From: Pedobacter sp. PF22-3
Lineage (GTDB): Bacteria > Bacteroidota > Bacteroidia > Sphingobacteriales > Sphingobacteriaceae
Length of the DNA: 64,000 nt
Direction of reading: 5' to 3'
Assembly (NCBI RefSeq): GCF_026239555.1
Contig: NZ_JAPIVP010000007.1
Span: 62,001 to 126,000 of the forward strand
Numbering within the stretch: position 1 is the stretch's first letter; every line of letters begins with the position of its first letter. The translations under genes and the position numbers were made by a program. Under the pieces are notes generated by a model. The model was not told the DNA's origin. It was given only the letters and a program-made list of their open reading frames with translations, and ran no database searches. Below, in pieces: positions 54,008-62,923 of the stretch.

Positions 54008-57000
54008 ATGAGTATCTCAACCACGAGTATAAAAAGGCCTGTTCTGGCCATTGTGATGAACTTATTGATTGTCCTTTTTGGGATAATCGGCTACACTTTT
54101 TTAGGTGTTCGCGAGTACCCATCAATTGATCCAACGGTAGTTTCAGTAAGAACCTCTTACCCTGGGGCCAACGCAGATATTATTGAATCACAAATTACCG
54201 AACCTTTAGAAAAATCAATCAATTCTATTGATGGGATCAGAAATATTTCTTCATCGAGTAACCAGGGCGCAAGTAATATTACCATTGAGTTTAACCTTGA
54301 TAAAAATATAGAAGAGGCTGCAAATGATGTACGTGATAAAGTATCGCAGGCAGCCAGAACTTTGCCTAAAGATATTGACGGTTTACCGGTAGTAAGTAAA
54401 GCCGACGCCAACTCCGATCCGATTTTATCAATGACGATACAGAGTGATAAACGCAATACCCTTGAATTAAGTGATTTTGCTGAAAACGTGATTGCCGACC
54501 GCATCCAAACCATTCCGGGGGTAAGTAGTGTGCAAATACAGGGGCAAAGAAAATATGCCATGCGCATCTGGATGGATCCGAATAAGTTAAGTGCTTATGG
54601 CTTAACCTCGCAGGATATTGTAACAGCCTTGGATAATGAAAACGTAGAACTCCCATCTGGAAAAATTACCGGAGCCACCACCGAACTAACAGTTAAAACC
54701 CTAGGAAAACTCACCAATGAAAGTGAGTTTAACAACTTGATCTTAAAAGCGGATAGCAACCAGGTAGTAAAACTCAAAGATGTAGGTTTTGCCGTTTTAG
54801 GGCCAGAAAACGAAGAAACTATTCTGCGCGAATCGGGCAAACCGATGGTGGCTATTGCCATTATCCCCCAGCCGGGAGCCAATTACCTCGATATCAGTAA
54901 AGAATTTTACAAAAGGTTTGATAAGTTAAAAGCCGATATCCCGCAAGACATTAAACTGAAAGTGGCATTGGATAATACCCTTTTCATTAAACGTTCGGTA
55001 ACCGAAGTGGCCGAAACTATTGGCCTATCGCTGGTACTGGTAATTTTAATCATATACCTCTTTTTTAGAGATTGGGCCATCGCCTTCAGGCCATTGATCG
55101 ATATCCCTGTATCTTTGATTTTCACATTTTTTATCATGTATGCCTTTGGCTTCTCCATAAATGTATTGAGTTTATTGGCCATTGTACTGGCTACGGGTTT
55201 GGTGGTAGATGATGGTATTGTGGTTACCGAGAATATCTTTAAAAAGGTTGAGGAAGGCATGTCGCCATTTGAGGCCGCCATTAAAGGATCCAATGAAATC
55301 TTTTTCGCTGTTATTTCGATTTCCATTACCCTTGCGGCCGTATTCTTACCCGTAATTTTCTTACAGGGTTTTGTTGGACGCTTGTTTAGAGAGTTCGGTG
55401 TAGTAATTGGTGCTGCAGTATTGGTATCAGCCTTTGTATCACTTACCCTAACACCCATGTTAAATGCCTACCTGATGAAAAAGGGTGGACACAAGCCATC
55501 CAGATTTTACAACTGGACAGAACCTTATTTTGTGAAATTAAATGATTCCTACGGATCAAACCTGAATAAATTTTTAGCCAAAAGATGGCTTTCGGTACCG
55601 ATTATATTGGTTTGTATGGGGCTTATTTTCCTCTTCTGGAAAATATTACCGAAAGAGACTGCCCCGTATGATGATAGAAGTGCCATCAACATCAATGTAT
55701 CTACACCAGAAGGGGCCTCATATGCCTATACGGATAAGTTTATCATGAAGCTAAATCAGTTGGTAATTGATTCTGTTCCAGAAAAAAATGTAAACATTAC
55801 CATCACTTCTCCAAGTTTTGGTGGCTCTGGTGCGGTAAACTCTGGTTTTGTACGGATGGGTTTGACCGATCCGGAAACGCGTGAGCGTTCGCAAAAGGAT
55901 ATTGCAGATATGCTTACCCGGATAACTAAAAAATATACCGAAGGTAAAACCATTGTGAACCAGCAACCTACCATTTCTGTTGGGCGCCGTGGTGGCTTAC
56001 CTATCAGTTATATCATTCAGGCACAGAATTTTGAAAAGTTACGCGAGAAAATCCCATTGTTCATGGATGCAGTGGCCAAAGACCCTACATTTACGGTTTC
56101 GGATGTGAACCTGAAATTTAACAAACCTGAAATTAACCTAACCATCGACCGGGATAAAGCCAAAAATCTGGGCGTTTCTATTTCAGCTATTGCCCAAACC
56201 CTGAATTTGGGATTGAGCGGACAAAGGTTCTCGTACTTTTTTATGAACGGGAAACAGTATCAGGTAATTGGGCAGTTTGATCGGGGCGATAGGAAAGATC
56301 CATTAGATTTGAGCTCGGTCTACGTACGTAATGATAAAGGCGAACTGGTACAGCTCGACAACGTAGTTACTGCTAAAGAAGAAAGTAGTCCACCACAACT
56401 GTATAGAAACAACCGTTTCATTGCCGCTACCGTTTCGGCAGGTTTAGCACCAGGGAAAAGTATTGGCGAAGGTATAGATGCAATGGATGCCATTTCAAAA
56501 AAAGTATTGGACGAGACTTTCTCTACCGATTTAAGTGGAGAATCGCGGGATTTTAAGGAAAGTTCTTCCAACACCTTTTTTGCGTTCGGTTTGGCCCTCC
56601 TCCTCGTTTATTTAATTCTATCAGCACAGTTTGAAAGTTTTAAAGATCCGATTATCATTATTTTGACAGTACCAATGGCTGTTGCCGGTGCATTTTTATC
56701 ACTTTGGTTATGTGGCCAAAGCTGGAATATCTTTAGCCAGATTGGTACCATTATGTTGATTGGATTGGTAACTAAAAATGGAATCTTAATTGTAGAATTT
56801 GCCAACCAGCTTAAAGAAAAAGGCATTCCTATTCCCGAAGCCATTAGGGAAGCTGCGGTTTCGCGTTTGCGCCCAATTTTAATGACCAGTTTGGCCATCG
56901 CCATTGGTGCCTTGCCTATTGCGCTCGCATTGGGTGCTGCTGCAAAAAGTAGAATGAGTATGGGAACCGTAATTGTAGGTGGAACATTGTTCTCACTGGT

Positions 57001-57118
57001 ATTAACCTTATTTGTAATTCCAGCCATTTACTCTTATTGGGCAAAACCATATAAACCAAACAAAGAATTAAAAGAAGCCCATCGTTTTGAACAGGAAGCT
57101 TTACATACAGAAGAATAA
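54008..57118 (+). CDS. RND efflux pump permease (AcrB/MexB-like, HAE1)
   Basis: A 1036-residue proton-driven pump with twelve transmembrane segments and two large periplasmic loops. The family signatures are visible: SVRTSYPGANADIIESQITE, IRNISSSSNQGASNITIEFN, the transmembrane-4 acidic pair VVDDGIVVTEN and GLVTKNGILIVEFANQLKEK. It exports drugs, bile-like compounds or cell products; the substrate cannot be predicted. It is in an operon with the adaptor (2-base gap) and TolC (1-base gap). No regulator is adjacent. Confidence 0.94.
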   Translation: MSISTTSIKRPVLAIVMNLLIVLFGIIGYTFLGVREYPSIDPTVVSVRTSYPGANADIIESQITEPLEKSINSIDGIRNISSSSNQGASNITIEFNLDKNIEEAANDVRDKVSQAARTLPKDIDGLPVVSKADANSDPILSMTIQSDKRNTLELSDFAENVIADRIQTIPGVSSVQIQGQRKYAMRIWMDPNKLSAYGLTSQDIVTALDNENVELPSGKITGATTELTVKTLGKLTNESEFNNLILKADSNQVVKLKDVGFAVLGPENEETILRESGKPMVAIAIIPQPGANYLDISKEFYKRFDKLKADIPQDIKLKVALDNTLFIKRSVTEVAETIGLSLVLVILIIYLFFRDWAIAFRPLIDIPVSLIFTFFIMYAFGFSINVLSLLAIVLATGLVVDDGIVVTENIFKKVEEGMSPFEAAIKGSNEIFFAVISISITLAAVFLPVIFLQGFVGRLFREFGVVIGAAVLVSAFVSLTLTPMLNAYLMKKGGHKPSRFYNWTEPYFVKLNDSYGSNLNKFLAKRWLSVPIILVCMGLIFLFWKILPKETAPYDDRSAININVSTPEGASYAYTDKFIMKLNQLVIDSVPEKNVNITITSPSFGGSGAVNSGFVRMGLTDPETRERSQKDIADMLTRITKKYTEGKTIVNQQPTISVGRRGGLPISYIIQAQNFEKLREKIPLFMDAVAKDPTFTVSDVNLKFNKPEINLTIDRDKAKNLGVSISAIAQTLNLGLSGQRFSYFFMNGKQYQVIGQFDRGDRKDPLDLSSVYVRNDKGELVQLDNVVTAKEESSPPQLYRNNRFIAATVSAGLAPGKSIGEGIDAMDAISKKVLDETFSTDLSGESRDFKESSSNTFFAFGLALLLVYLILSAQFESFKDPIIIILTVPMAVAGAFLSLWLCGQSWNIFSQIGTIMLIGLVTKNGILIVEFANQLKEKGIPIPEAIREAAVSRLRPILMTSLAIAIGALPIALALGAAAKSRMSMGTVIVGGTLFSLVLTLFVIPAIYSYWAKPYKPNKELKEAHRFEQEALHTEE

Positions 57119-57119
57119 G

Positions 57120-58430
57120 ATGAGCAAGAAATTAAGAATATTCATCCTGCTGATAAGCTTATCACTTTCGAGCTTTGCACAAGAAAAGTTAAGCCTGCAA
57201 GAAGCCATTACCATTGCCTTACAGCAGAATTACGACATCAAAATAAGCAAAAACCAGATCGATATTGCAAAAAACAATGCCAATATTGGTAATGCGGGGA
57301 TGTTGCCCAGTTTAACGGGAAGTTATACCAATGGCGGAAGTATCCAAAATACCCGTCAAACGCCTGCAACTGGCCCAGATCGGGTAATTACGGGGGCAAA
57401 AAGTACCAATAACAGCTATGGTGCCGATTTAAACTGGACCATTTTTGATGGTTTTACCATGTTTGCCAATTACGACCGTTTGAAAGAACTGCAAAAGCAG
57501 GGTGAATTAAACTCCCGCTTAAGCATTTTAACCACCGTTGCAGATGTAATTACCGCTTATTATGATGTAGTGAGGCAACAACAACTGGTTATTGCTGCCG
57601 ATAGCGCCATGGATGTTTCGGTTTTACGTACCAATATTGCCAAAACAAAATTACAGCTTGGCCGTGGCTCTAAACTGGATGTATTAACCGCACAGGTTGA
57701 TTACAATACCGATACTTCAAATTATCTGCAGACTAAAAATGCCTTGCAAGTAGCTAAAATTCGTTTAAACCAATTAATGGTTCGCGATATTGGCACAACG
57801 TTTTCTGTAGATAGTCATATTGATGTAGATAAAGGCATCTTATATAGTAAAATGGCCGAAATGGCCGAGCAGCAGAATCCCAATGTACAAAATGCGTTTA
57901 TTAATCAACGTATTGCTTCCTTAAACTTAAAATCTATCCGTGGGGCTCGCTATCCATCAGTTAGCCTAAACTCAGGTTACAGCAGGGCAAACAGTACCAG
58001 TCCAACAGGCTTTAACCAAAAATTTGCCGCCAATGGATTTACCTATGGCGTTACGGCAAGTATCAATTTATTTAATGGTTTTTTACAAAGACAGAATGAG
58101 CGAAATGCCAGGATAGATATTGAAAACTCGAACTTAACCTTAAGCAAAACCAAACTTGATGTAAACTCCCAATTGCTTACGGCATATCAAAATTACAGCA
58201 CTTACCTCGATCTGGTTAAATTAGAACAGCGAAATGTAGATATCGCGAAGGAGAATTTAGATATTACTTTAGCAAAATACCGCTTGGGCAGTATAGCGCC
58301 GTTAGAGTTGAGAGAAGCACAGCGTAATGCCATTGATGCGCAAAACCGTTTCATCGAAATGCAGTATCAGGCCAAAATAGCCGAAACGAACTTAAAGGCA
58401 ATTAGTGGGAATATAGATTTATCTAAGTAG
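57120..58430 (+). CDS. TolC family outer-membrane efflux protein
   Basis: A 436-residue protein from ATG 57120, with a signal peptide ending SSFAQ. The frame is open upstream inside the pump gene, but ATG 57120 is one base after its stop. The two-fold TolC repeat is seen: LQEAITIALQQNYDIKISKN with a long coiled region, and AKYRLGSIAPLELREAQRNA near the end. It forms the outer-membrane exit channel of the tripartite pump. The lipid anchor found in OprM-type proteins is absent. Confidence 0.92.
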   Translation: MSKKLRIFILLISLSLSSFAQEKLSLQEAITIALQQNYDIKISKNQIDIAKNNANIGNAGMLPSLTGSYTNGGSIQNTRQTPATGPDRVITGAKSTNNSYGADLNWTIFDGFTMFANYDRLKELQKQGELNSRLSILTTVADVITAYYDVVRQQQLVIAADSAMDVSVLRTNIAKTKLQLGRGSKLDVLTAQVDYNTDTSNYLQTKNALQVAKIRLNQLMVRDIGTTFSVDSHIDVDKGILYSKMAEMAEQQNPNVQNAFINQRIASLNLKSIRGARYPSVSLNSGYSRANSTSPTGFNQKFAANGFTYGVTASINLFNGFLQRQNERNARIDIENSNLTLSKTKLDVNSQLLTAYQNYSTYLDLVKLEQRNVDIAKENLDITLAKYRLGSIAPLELREAQRNAIDAQNRFIEMQYQAKIAETNLKAISGNIDLSK

Positions 58431-58593
58431 TTTATTTGTTCATAAGTTATTGGTTATTCCTGGCTCCGTCCTTGCGAAAGCCTCGTAGTGGGCGAACTTA
58501 ACAGCGCATCTTAATCACATCCATAAATTGCTATCATAATTTTTGCAATTAACTAAAAAATTCGTTAAATTTATTACTGTTATCTATCGCCTA

Positions 58594-59406
58594 ATGGAAA
58601 ACAGTCTGATCAATACACTCAAATCGCGTTTTGCAATATTGCAAAGTCAGCCCTTATCTGGCGGCATAGTAGCCAAAAATTTACGCATCAGCGATAATGG
58701 CAGTGGCGAACTGAGCCTTTAAGGAGATTTTACCATTACCCTCAAGGTGCTGGATTTAACCACCAATGGTGCACCCAATTTAAATAGTTTAATGACTTTT
58801 ACACAGCAGGTAATTTCGAATAAGTTACGGGGTGGTGGGTATAAAAGCGGGGTTATATTTTTTGAGTATAATCACGCAAAAAAATCTTTCAATTTACGAA
58901 AGAATCACACTTATTCTATCCGTTATAACTTTAATTTTATGGTTAATGTACAACAGATTAATATGTTAAACCAGTTAAAGGGGAATGATTTTGTATTAGC
59001 TGTTGTTGATAGTATTGGTCATCAATTTACTGATCAATATGGTAGACGACACAGTTCCGCAGGGCTTACTAACGGTACTGGTGGGCCAGCTGTGGTAAGC
59101 TATGATCACTGGAAAAAAGATAGATACTTAAGTGTTCATGAGTTTTTTCACACTTTGGGTTTGCGTGACATTGAAAATAGTGACAAAAATAATAGACTAA
59201 TGTACCACTTGGGTGATAATATTGGGCAGGTAATATCTGAGTTAGAAAAAGGGGATATGATGCAATTTATCATGAAAAACATTATTGATATGACAAAAAA
59301 TTCATATTCCTATTCTAATGCAAACCGTAATACAGTAAATTTATTAAGGACCTTTTTAAATGATAAAACAAATGGCTTCAAGTACAACAAAGCTAAGTTT
59401 AGGTAG
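58594..59406 (+). pseudogene. Metzincin-like zinc protease ORF with in-frame stop
   Basis: From ATG 58594 a frame of 42 codons (MENSLINTLKSRF to GSGELSL) ends at TAA 58720-58722. The same frame then stays open to 59406 (GDFTITLKVLDL on), 271 codons in all. One base change (TAA from AAA, giving SLKGDF) would explain it. The long part holds VHEFFHTLGLRD with HExxHxxGxxD at His182/His186/Asp192 and NNRLMYH, a likely Met-turn, 11 residues later: a metzincin-type zinc site. No signal peptide. Translation could alternatively start at ATG 58792. Downstream genes overlap its end. Pseudogene or stop readthrough remains open. Confidence 0.6.
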
Positions 59407-59788
59407 TTTGTTATTATTTTTAATATTGGCTTGTGTAAACGAATCAAAAAATACCGAAAGCACTGTAGTCAAAAAAAAATCAATTGATGAAACCTGCAAA
59501 TATTATGCATATGATGCCCAACAAATTGTATCTAATCTTAGTTGCTATAATTGCCATGTTAGAACAGACGAAAGACTTGATAATAATATCCCGACATTCA
59601 GTGAATTGTCTGCTATGGATAGCTTAAAACTGATTAATTATGCCTTTAAAAAAAGGCACAAAGGAGACTATAGTAAAAAGGGCGCATTTAAAACATCAAG
59701 AATGGATACTCTAAGTGATTGTGAAATAAAAAGTGCCATCAGGTATATCAAGGATTATAATAGAAACATTCCTATGCCTGGCCAATAA
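59360..59788 (+). CDS. c-type-cytochrome-like lipoprotein, paralogue A
   Basis: A 142-residue protein starting inside the 3' end of the protease ORF (47-base overlap). The lipoprotein signal is SLLLFLILAC (Cys25). A haem-attachment motif CYNCH is at 62-66, followed by AMDSLKLINYAFKKRHKG and a C-terminal RMDTLSDCEIKSAIRYIKD, where the Met fits the axial ligand of a class I cytochrome c. Extra conserved Cys residues at 46 and in SDCEIK are unusual. It is about half identical to the next gene. A periplasmic electron-transfer or binding role is inferred. Confidence 0.75.
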   Translation: MIKQMASSTTKLSLGSLLLFLILACVNESKNTESTVVKKKSIDETCKYYAYDAQQIVSNLSCYNCHVRTDERLDNNIPTFSELSAMDSLKLINYAFKKRHKGDYSKKGAFKTSRMDTLSDCEIKSAIRYIKDYNRNIPMPGQ

Positions 59789-59793
59789 ACAAT

Positions 59794-60201
59794 ATGATTT
59801 CAAATACAATAAGGCTAAGTTTAGGTAGCTTATTTGTCTTATTATTTTTCAATTGCAAAAACACAGAGAAGAGGGATAAAAATGTGATCAAAATATCTAC
59901 GGATACTTGTAGATATTACAGATATGATGCACACCAAATTGTTTCGAATCTTGGCTGTCAAAATTGTCATTTACCTTACGTTGCCGGACAAAAAGATGAC
60001 CGAGGATGGGCTACATTTAATGATTTAGTCGCAATGGATAGCTTAAAACTGATAAATTATGTATTTACTAAAAAACATAAAGGTTGGTATAGTAAAAATG
60101 GAACTTTTAAAGCTGCTAGAATGGATACTTTGACTGATTGTGAAATAAAAAATGTTATTCGCTGTATAAAAGATTCCGGAAGAGATATTGCCATACCCTA
60201 G
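59794..60201 (+). CDS. c-type-cytochrome-like lipoprotein, paralogue B
   Basis: A 135-residue paralogue of the previous gene, 5 bases after its stop. The signal is SLFVLLFFNC, a weaker lipobox. The haem motif CQNCH is at 55-59, with the same blocks YDAHQIVSNLGC, AMDSLKLINY and ARMDTLTDCEIKNVIR. An insertion (PYVAGQKDDRG) follows the haem site. Even the DNA just after the start is shared (GCTAAGTTTAGGTAG at 59394 and 59812), so the pair is a tandem duplication. The function is unknown. Confidence 0.75.
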   Translation: MISNTIRLSLGSLFVLLFFNCKNTEKRDKNVIKISTDTCRYYRYDAHQIVSNLGCQNCHLPYVAGQKDDRGWATFNDLVAMDSLKLINYVFTKKHKGWYSKNGTFKAARMDTLTDCEIKNVIRCIKDSGRDIAIP

Positions 60202-60282
60202 CCAATAAGAATTATCGCTTCTAACAAGTAACTAAATTATTTCAAGTATAAAATGCTATAATTAATTTTTATATTTAGGGCC

Positions 60283-61146
60283 ATGATACTTGTTGCAGAT
60301 AGTGGCTCATCTAAAACCGATTGGATGGGTTATCATAATGGCGAAACCATTAAATTTAATACCCCCGGAATAAACCCTTATTTCTTAAGTGAACAAGAAA
60401 TTACCAAGCTGATTTCTAAAAATGAATCCTTATTAGAATATGCCGATGAAGTTAAAGAAATCTACTTTTTTGGAGCAGGTTGTTCTTCTCCAGATAAACA
60501 TGAAGTAGTTTCAAACGGTTTATCAGCTGTTTTTGGCAATGCTTTTATTTCGGTAGATCACGATCTTTTGGGCTCAGTATATGCTACTTGTGGAAACGCC
60601 GAGGGTTTAAACTGTATTTTAGGTACCGGATCTAATATCTGTTATTTTGACGGGAAAAAAATCCATGATGGGCACCATGGCCTGGGTTACGTTCTCGGTG
60701 ATGAGGGCTCGGGAACTTTCTTCGGAAAAAAAGTGCTGCTAAGCTATCTGTACAATAAAATGCCGGCAACCTTAGCGGCAGAATTTAAAAAATCTTTCCC
60801 GGCAGAAAAAGAACAGATTATCACCAACATTTATCAGAAACCTTTCCCCAACATCTATCTGGCAGGCTTTAGCCGTTTTATGGCCAGCCATAAAGACCAC
60901 CCTTTTATTCAGGAAATATTAAGAACAGGCTTTCAGGAATTTGTGGATACGAATGTTAAAGACTATCCCAAACATAAAAATGTACCTTGCCATTTTGTAG
61001 GCTCAATTGCCTATTATTATCAGGATGCACTTATTTCGGTATTGCGTGAAAATGGTATCGAGCCTGGCAAAATTTTACAGAAGCCCATAGATGAATTGTT
61101 TAATTTCATTTTACATAAAGAAGGCATTATACAGCAGGCCAGCTAA
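60283..61146 (+). CDS. BadF/BadG-type ATPase, N-acetylglucosamine kinase-like
   Basis: A 287-residue sugar-kinase-fold protein. The phosphate-1 motif is MILVADSGSSKTDWMGYHNG, then DHDLLGSVYATCGNAEGLNC with phosphate-2 LGTGSNICYF, and a conserved GYVLGDEGSGTFFGKKVL. It is closest to the N-acetylglucosamine kinase branch of the BadF/BadG family and would phosphorylate an amino sugar, perhaps in wall recycling. It is solitary; the terminator is not obvious. Start ATG 60283. Confidence 0.85.
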   Translation: MILVADSGSSKTDWMGYHNGETIKFNTPGINPYFLSEQEITKLISKNESLLEYADEVKEIYFFGAGCSSPDKHEVVSNGLSAVFGNAFISVDHDLLGSVYATCGNAEGLNCILGTGSNICYFDGKKIHDGHHGLGYVLGDEGSGTFFGKKVLLSYLYNKMPATLAAEFKKSFPAEKEQIITNIYQKPFPNIYLAGFSRFMASHKDHPFIQEILRTGFQEFVDTNVKDYPKHKNVPCHFVGSIAYYYQDALISVLRENGIEPGKILQKPIDELFNFILHKEGIIQQAS

Positions 61147-61253
61147 GTCAAAATATACATTCACATAATAATTTGTTAAAATATCCTTAAGATTGTAAAC
61201 ATATCCGCGCAAACTTTTGTTATACATTTAACAGCATATAATTGCACACACAT

Positions 61254-61646
61254 ATGAAGAGAATATTGGTAGTAGATGATGATATTGAGGTTTTAGAAAC
61301 CATACAATTAATCCTGGAAATTGGTGGGTTTAAAGTTTCGGCACTAAATGATGGTGAGGAAATTTTTAACAGAATCGAAAAATTCAGTCCTGATTTGATC
61401 TTACTTGACATTTCTCTCGGACATATAGATGGCCGTGTATTATGCGAACAGCTAAAATCAATTGAAAGCACCTCTAAAATCCCTATTCTGCTTATTTCTG
61501 GCTTGTACGATCAAAAAGATTTTACAACCTTAAATTATGGTCAGGATGATTTCTTATCAAAACCATTCCAAATGGATGTGTTGCTTAAAAAGATTACCAA
61601 AATCCTATCGCTTGAAGAAGATAAACCAAGTTTTCTTTTAAATTAA
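61254..61646 (+). CDS. Single-domain response regulator
   Basis: A 130-residue receiver domain with no output domain. The acidic pocket is VVDDDIEVL, phosphoacceptor Asp52 is in LILLDISLGHIDG, Ser82 in LLISGLYDQ and Lys103 in FLSKPFQMD. It starts at ATG 61254 (a TTG four codons upstream is unlikely). No histidine kinase is near, so its partner is unknown. CheY-like single receivers act by protein contact. A terminator follows at 61671. Confidence 0.92.
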   Translation: MKRILVVDDDIEVLETIQLILEIGGFKVSALNDGEEIFNRIEKFSPDLILLDISLGHIDGRVLCEQLKSIESTSKIPILLISGLYDQKDFTTLNYGQDDFLSKPFQMDVLLKKITKILSLEEDKPSFLLN

Positions 61647-61670
61647 ATTTAATCCGATATTAATATACTT

Positions 61671-61699
61671 AGCCAAGAAAACCTCAAATTTTCTTGGCT
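61671..61699 (+). terminator. Terminator of the response regulator gene
   Basis: AGCCAAGAAAA and TTTTCTTGGCT arms with a 7-base loop, followed by a T-rich tail, 24 bases after the stop. Confidence 0.8.
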
Positions 61700-61753
61700 T
61701 CTTTATTTTCATGAAAATAACATTTATCCCTAAAGCAAATAAATCTAATCATA

Positions 61754-62491
61754 ATGATACCAAGTAATGAATGGTTAAAAACCTGGAATGAGAAACGTGC
61801 ATTATTAACTTGCCCTAACAACCTGAACGATTATTTTGAAGAAACAGCTGTGGCTGGCAAAAAGATAGATCGACTAGAACTGGGAAGTGTTTCTATCCCT
61901 ACAGGAGAAATTCTGGTTAGAGATCCGTTGGTATATATCCAAAAAGATGCTGAGCCTTATTTAATTAAGGTGCCGACTGGCGAATTCCCGGTAACTGCAG
62001 CTGTTGTGGTTCCCGATGGTGAAGATTGCGCGCGATATGCTGCCGTTAAAGTGCAGTTTACAGCTTATGATGCCATTCGTTTTGAAGAAGCATTAATCGG
62101 AACCGAAGACCTTGTTGATTTTAATGAAGGTGAATTTTTCGGATTTAATGTGGATGCGGGTTTAGGTTGTGTTCTCGATAAAGAAACACTAAAACATTTC
62201 TGTGCCTTCCAGGATAAATTTCACAACGAAAATCCAGGCAAAAACCTATACGATGATCATTTCGCGGTGCTTTTTGCCGCTAACTATACCGAAAATCCAA
62301 TTTATCAACGTGAAGCAGGTGACTGGATTAACTGGAAAATCCCCGGTACAGATTATCATATTCCATTTTTCCAGAGTGGTTTTGGTGATGGCACCTACCC
62401 TGTTTATTATGGTTTTGATGCTGAAGGCAATGTGTGCTCACTAATTATCCAATTTATTGATATTGAATTGGCTTATGGTGAGGAGGAATAA
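61754..62491 (+). CDS. DUF4241 family protein
   Basis: A 245-residue cytosolic protein matching DUF4241: an N-terminal strand-rich part (LGSVSIPTGEILVRDPLVYI), EFPVTAAVVVPDGED, the middle GFNVDAGLGCVLDKETLK and the C-terminal YPVYYGFDAEGNVCSLIIQF. The role is unknown. DUF4241 proteins often occur alone or near immunity-like genes in polymorphic-toxin loci; no toxin is adjacent here. Confidence 0.88.
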   Translation: MIPSNEWLKTWNEKRALLTCPNNLNDYFEETAVAGKKIDRLELGSVSIPTGEILVRDPLVYIQKDAEPYLIKVPTGEFPVTAAVVVPDGEDCARYAAVKVQFTAYDAIRFEEALIGTEDLVDFNEGEFFGFNVDAGLGCVLDKETLKHFCAFQDKFHNENPGKNLYDDHFAVLFAANYTENPIYQREAGDWINWKIPGTDYHIPFFQSGFGDGTYPVYYGFDAEGNVCSLIIQFIDIELAYGEEE

Positions 62492-62923
62492 CTTTTCAAT
62501 TCACAATATTGGTCTGTAGAGGCGCAGGCCAAGTAACACAGACACGGAATAGGCGCTATGAAGGGGGGCCTTCCCACTGGCTCAGCACTACTTAATCTAA
62601 ACCTAAAGGATGGGACGAATGCCCAATCCTTCAATCGGCCGTAGGTACAGCGTGACTAACACCCAATAGAAATACTGGCTTTGCTTTCCAAATTATTATT
62701 TAAACTGTGTAATAATAAAAACAAACTAGTGGTCTGTGAGACACAAACCATGGAATCAAGAGCAGGTAACTTCCAATAACAAGAAAATCATTTACAAGTT
62801 AGATTGCGAAGCCAATGAAGAATTGGCTTCGCAATGACGATGCATGCGGCTGTCATTTTGGCAAACAAATCCTTTTGGAACAACCCTTGTTATGCTAGAT
62901 ATAGATTAAACAATTATTTACAT
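62492..62923. repeat. Intergenic region with TTTGGAAAGCA element copy 4 (minus) and GTCAT repeat
   Basis: No gene. Copy 4 runs from about 62510 to 62692 on the minus strand, with TTTGGAAAGCA at its outer end and AGGTTTAGATTAAG inside; GGATTGGGCATTCGTCCCAT is an internal hairpin. A separate GTCAT-type hairpin, ATTGCGAAGCC and GGCTTCGCAAT then GACG, is at 62806-62840. Confidence 0.5.

Noticed and set aside
54157..57027. Several antisense frames of 84-183 codons over the RND pump gene
   Set aside because: All are mirror frames of a well conserved gene; hydrophobic composition reflects the pump helices.
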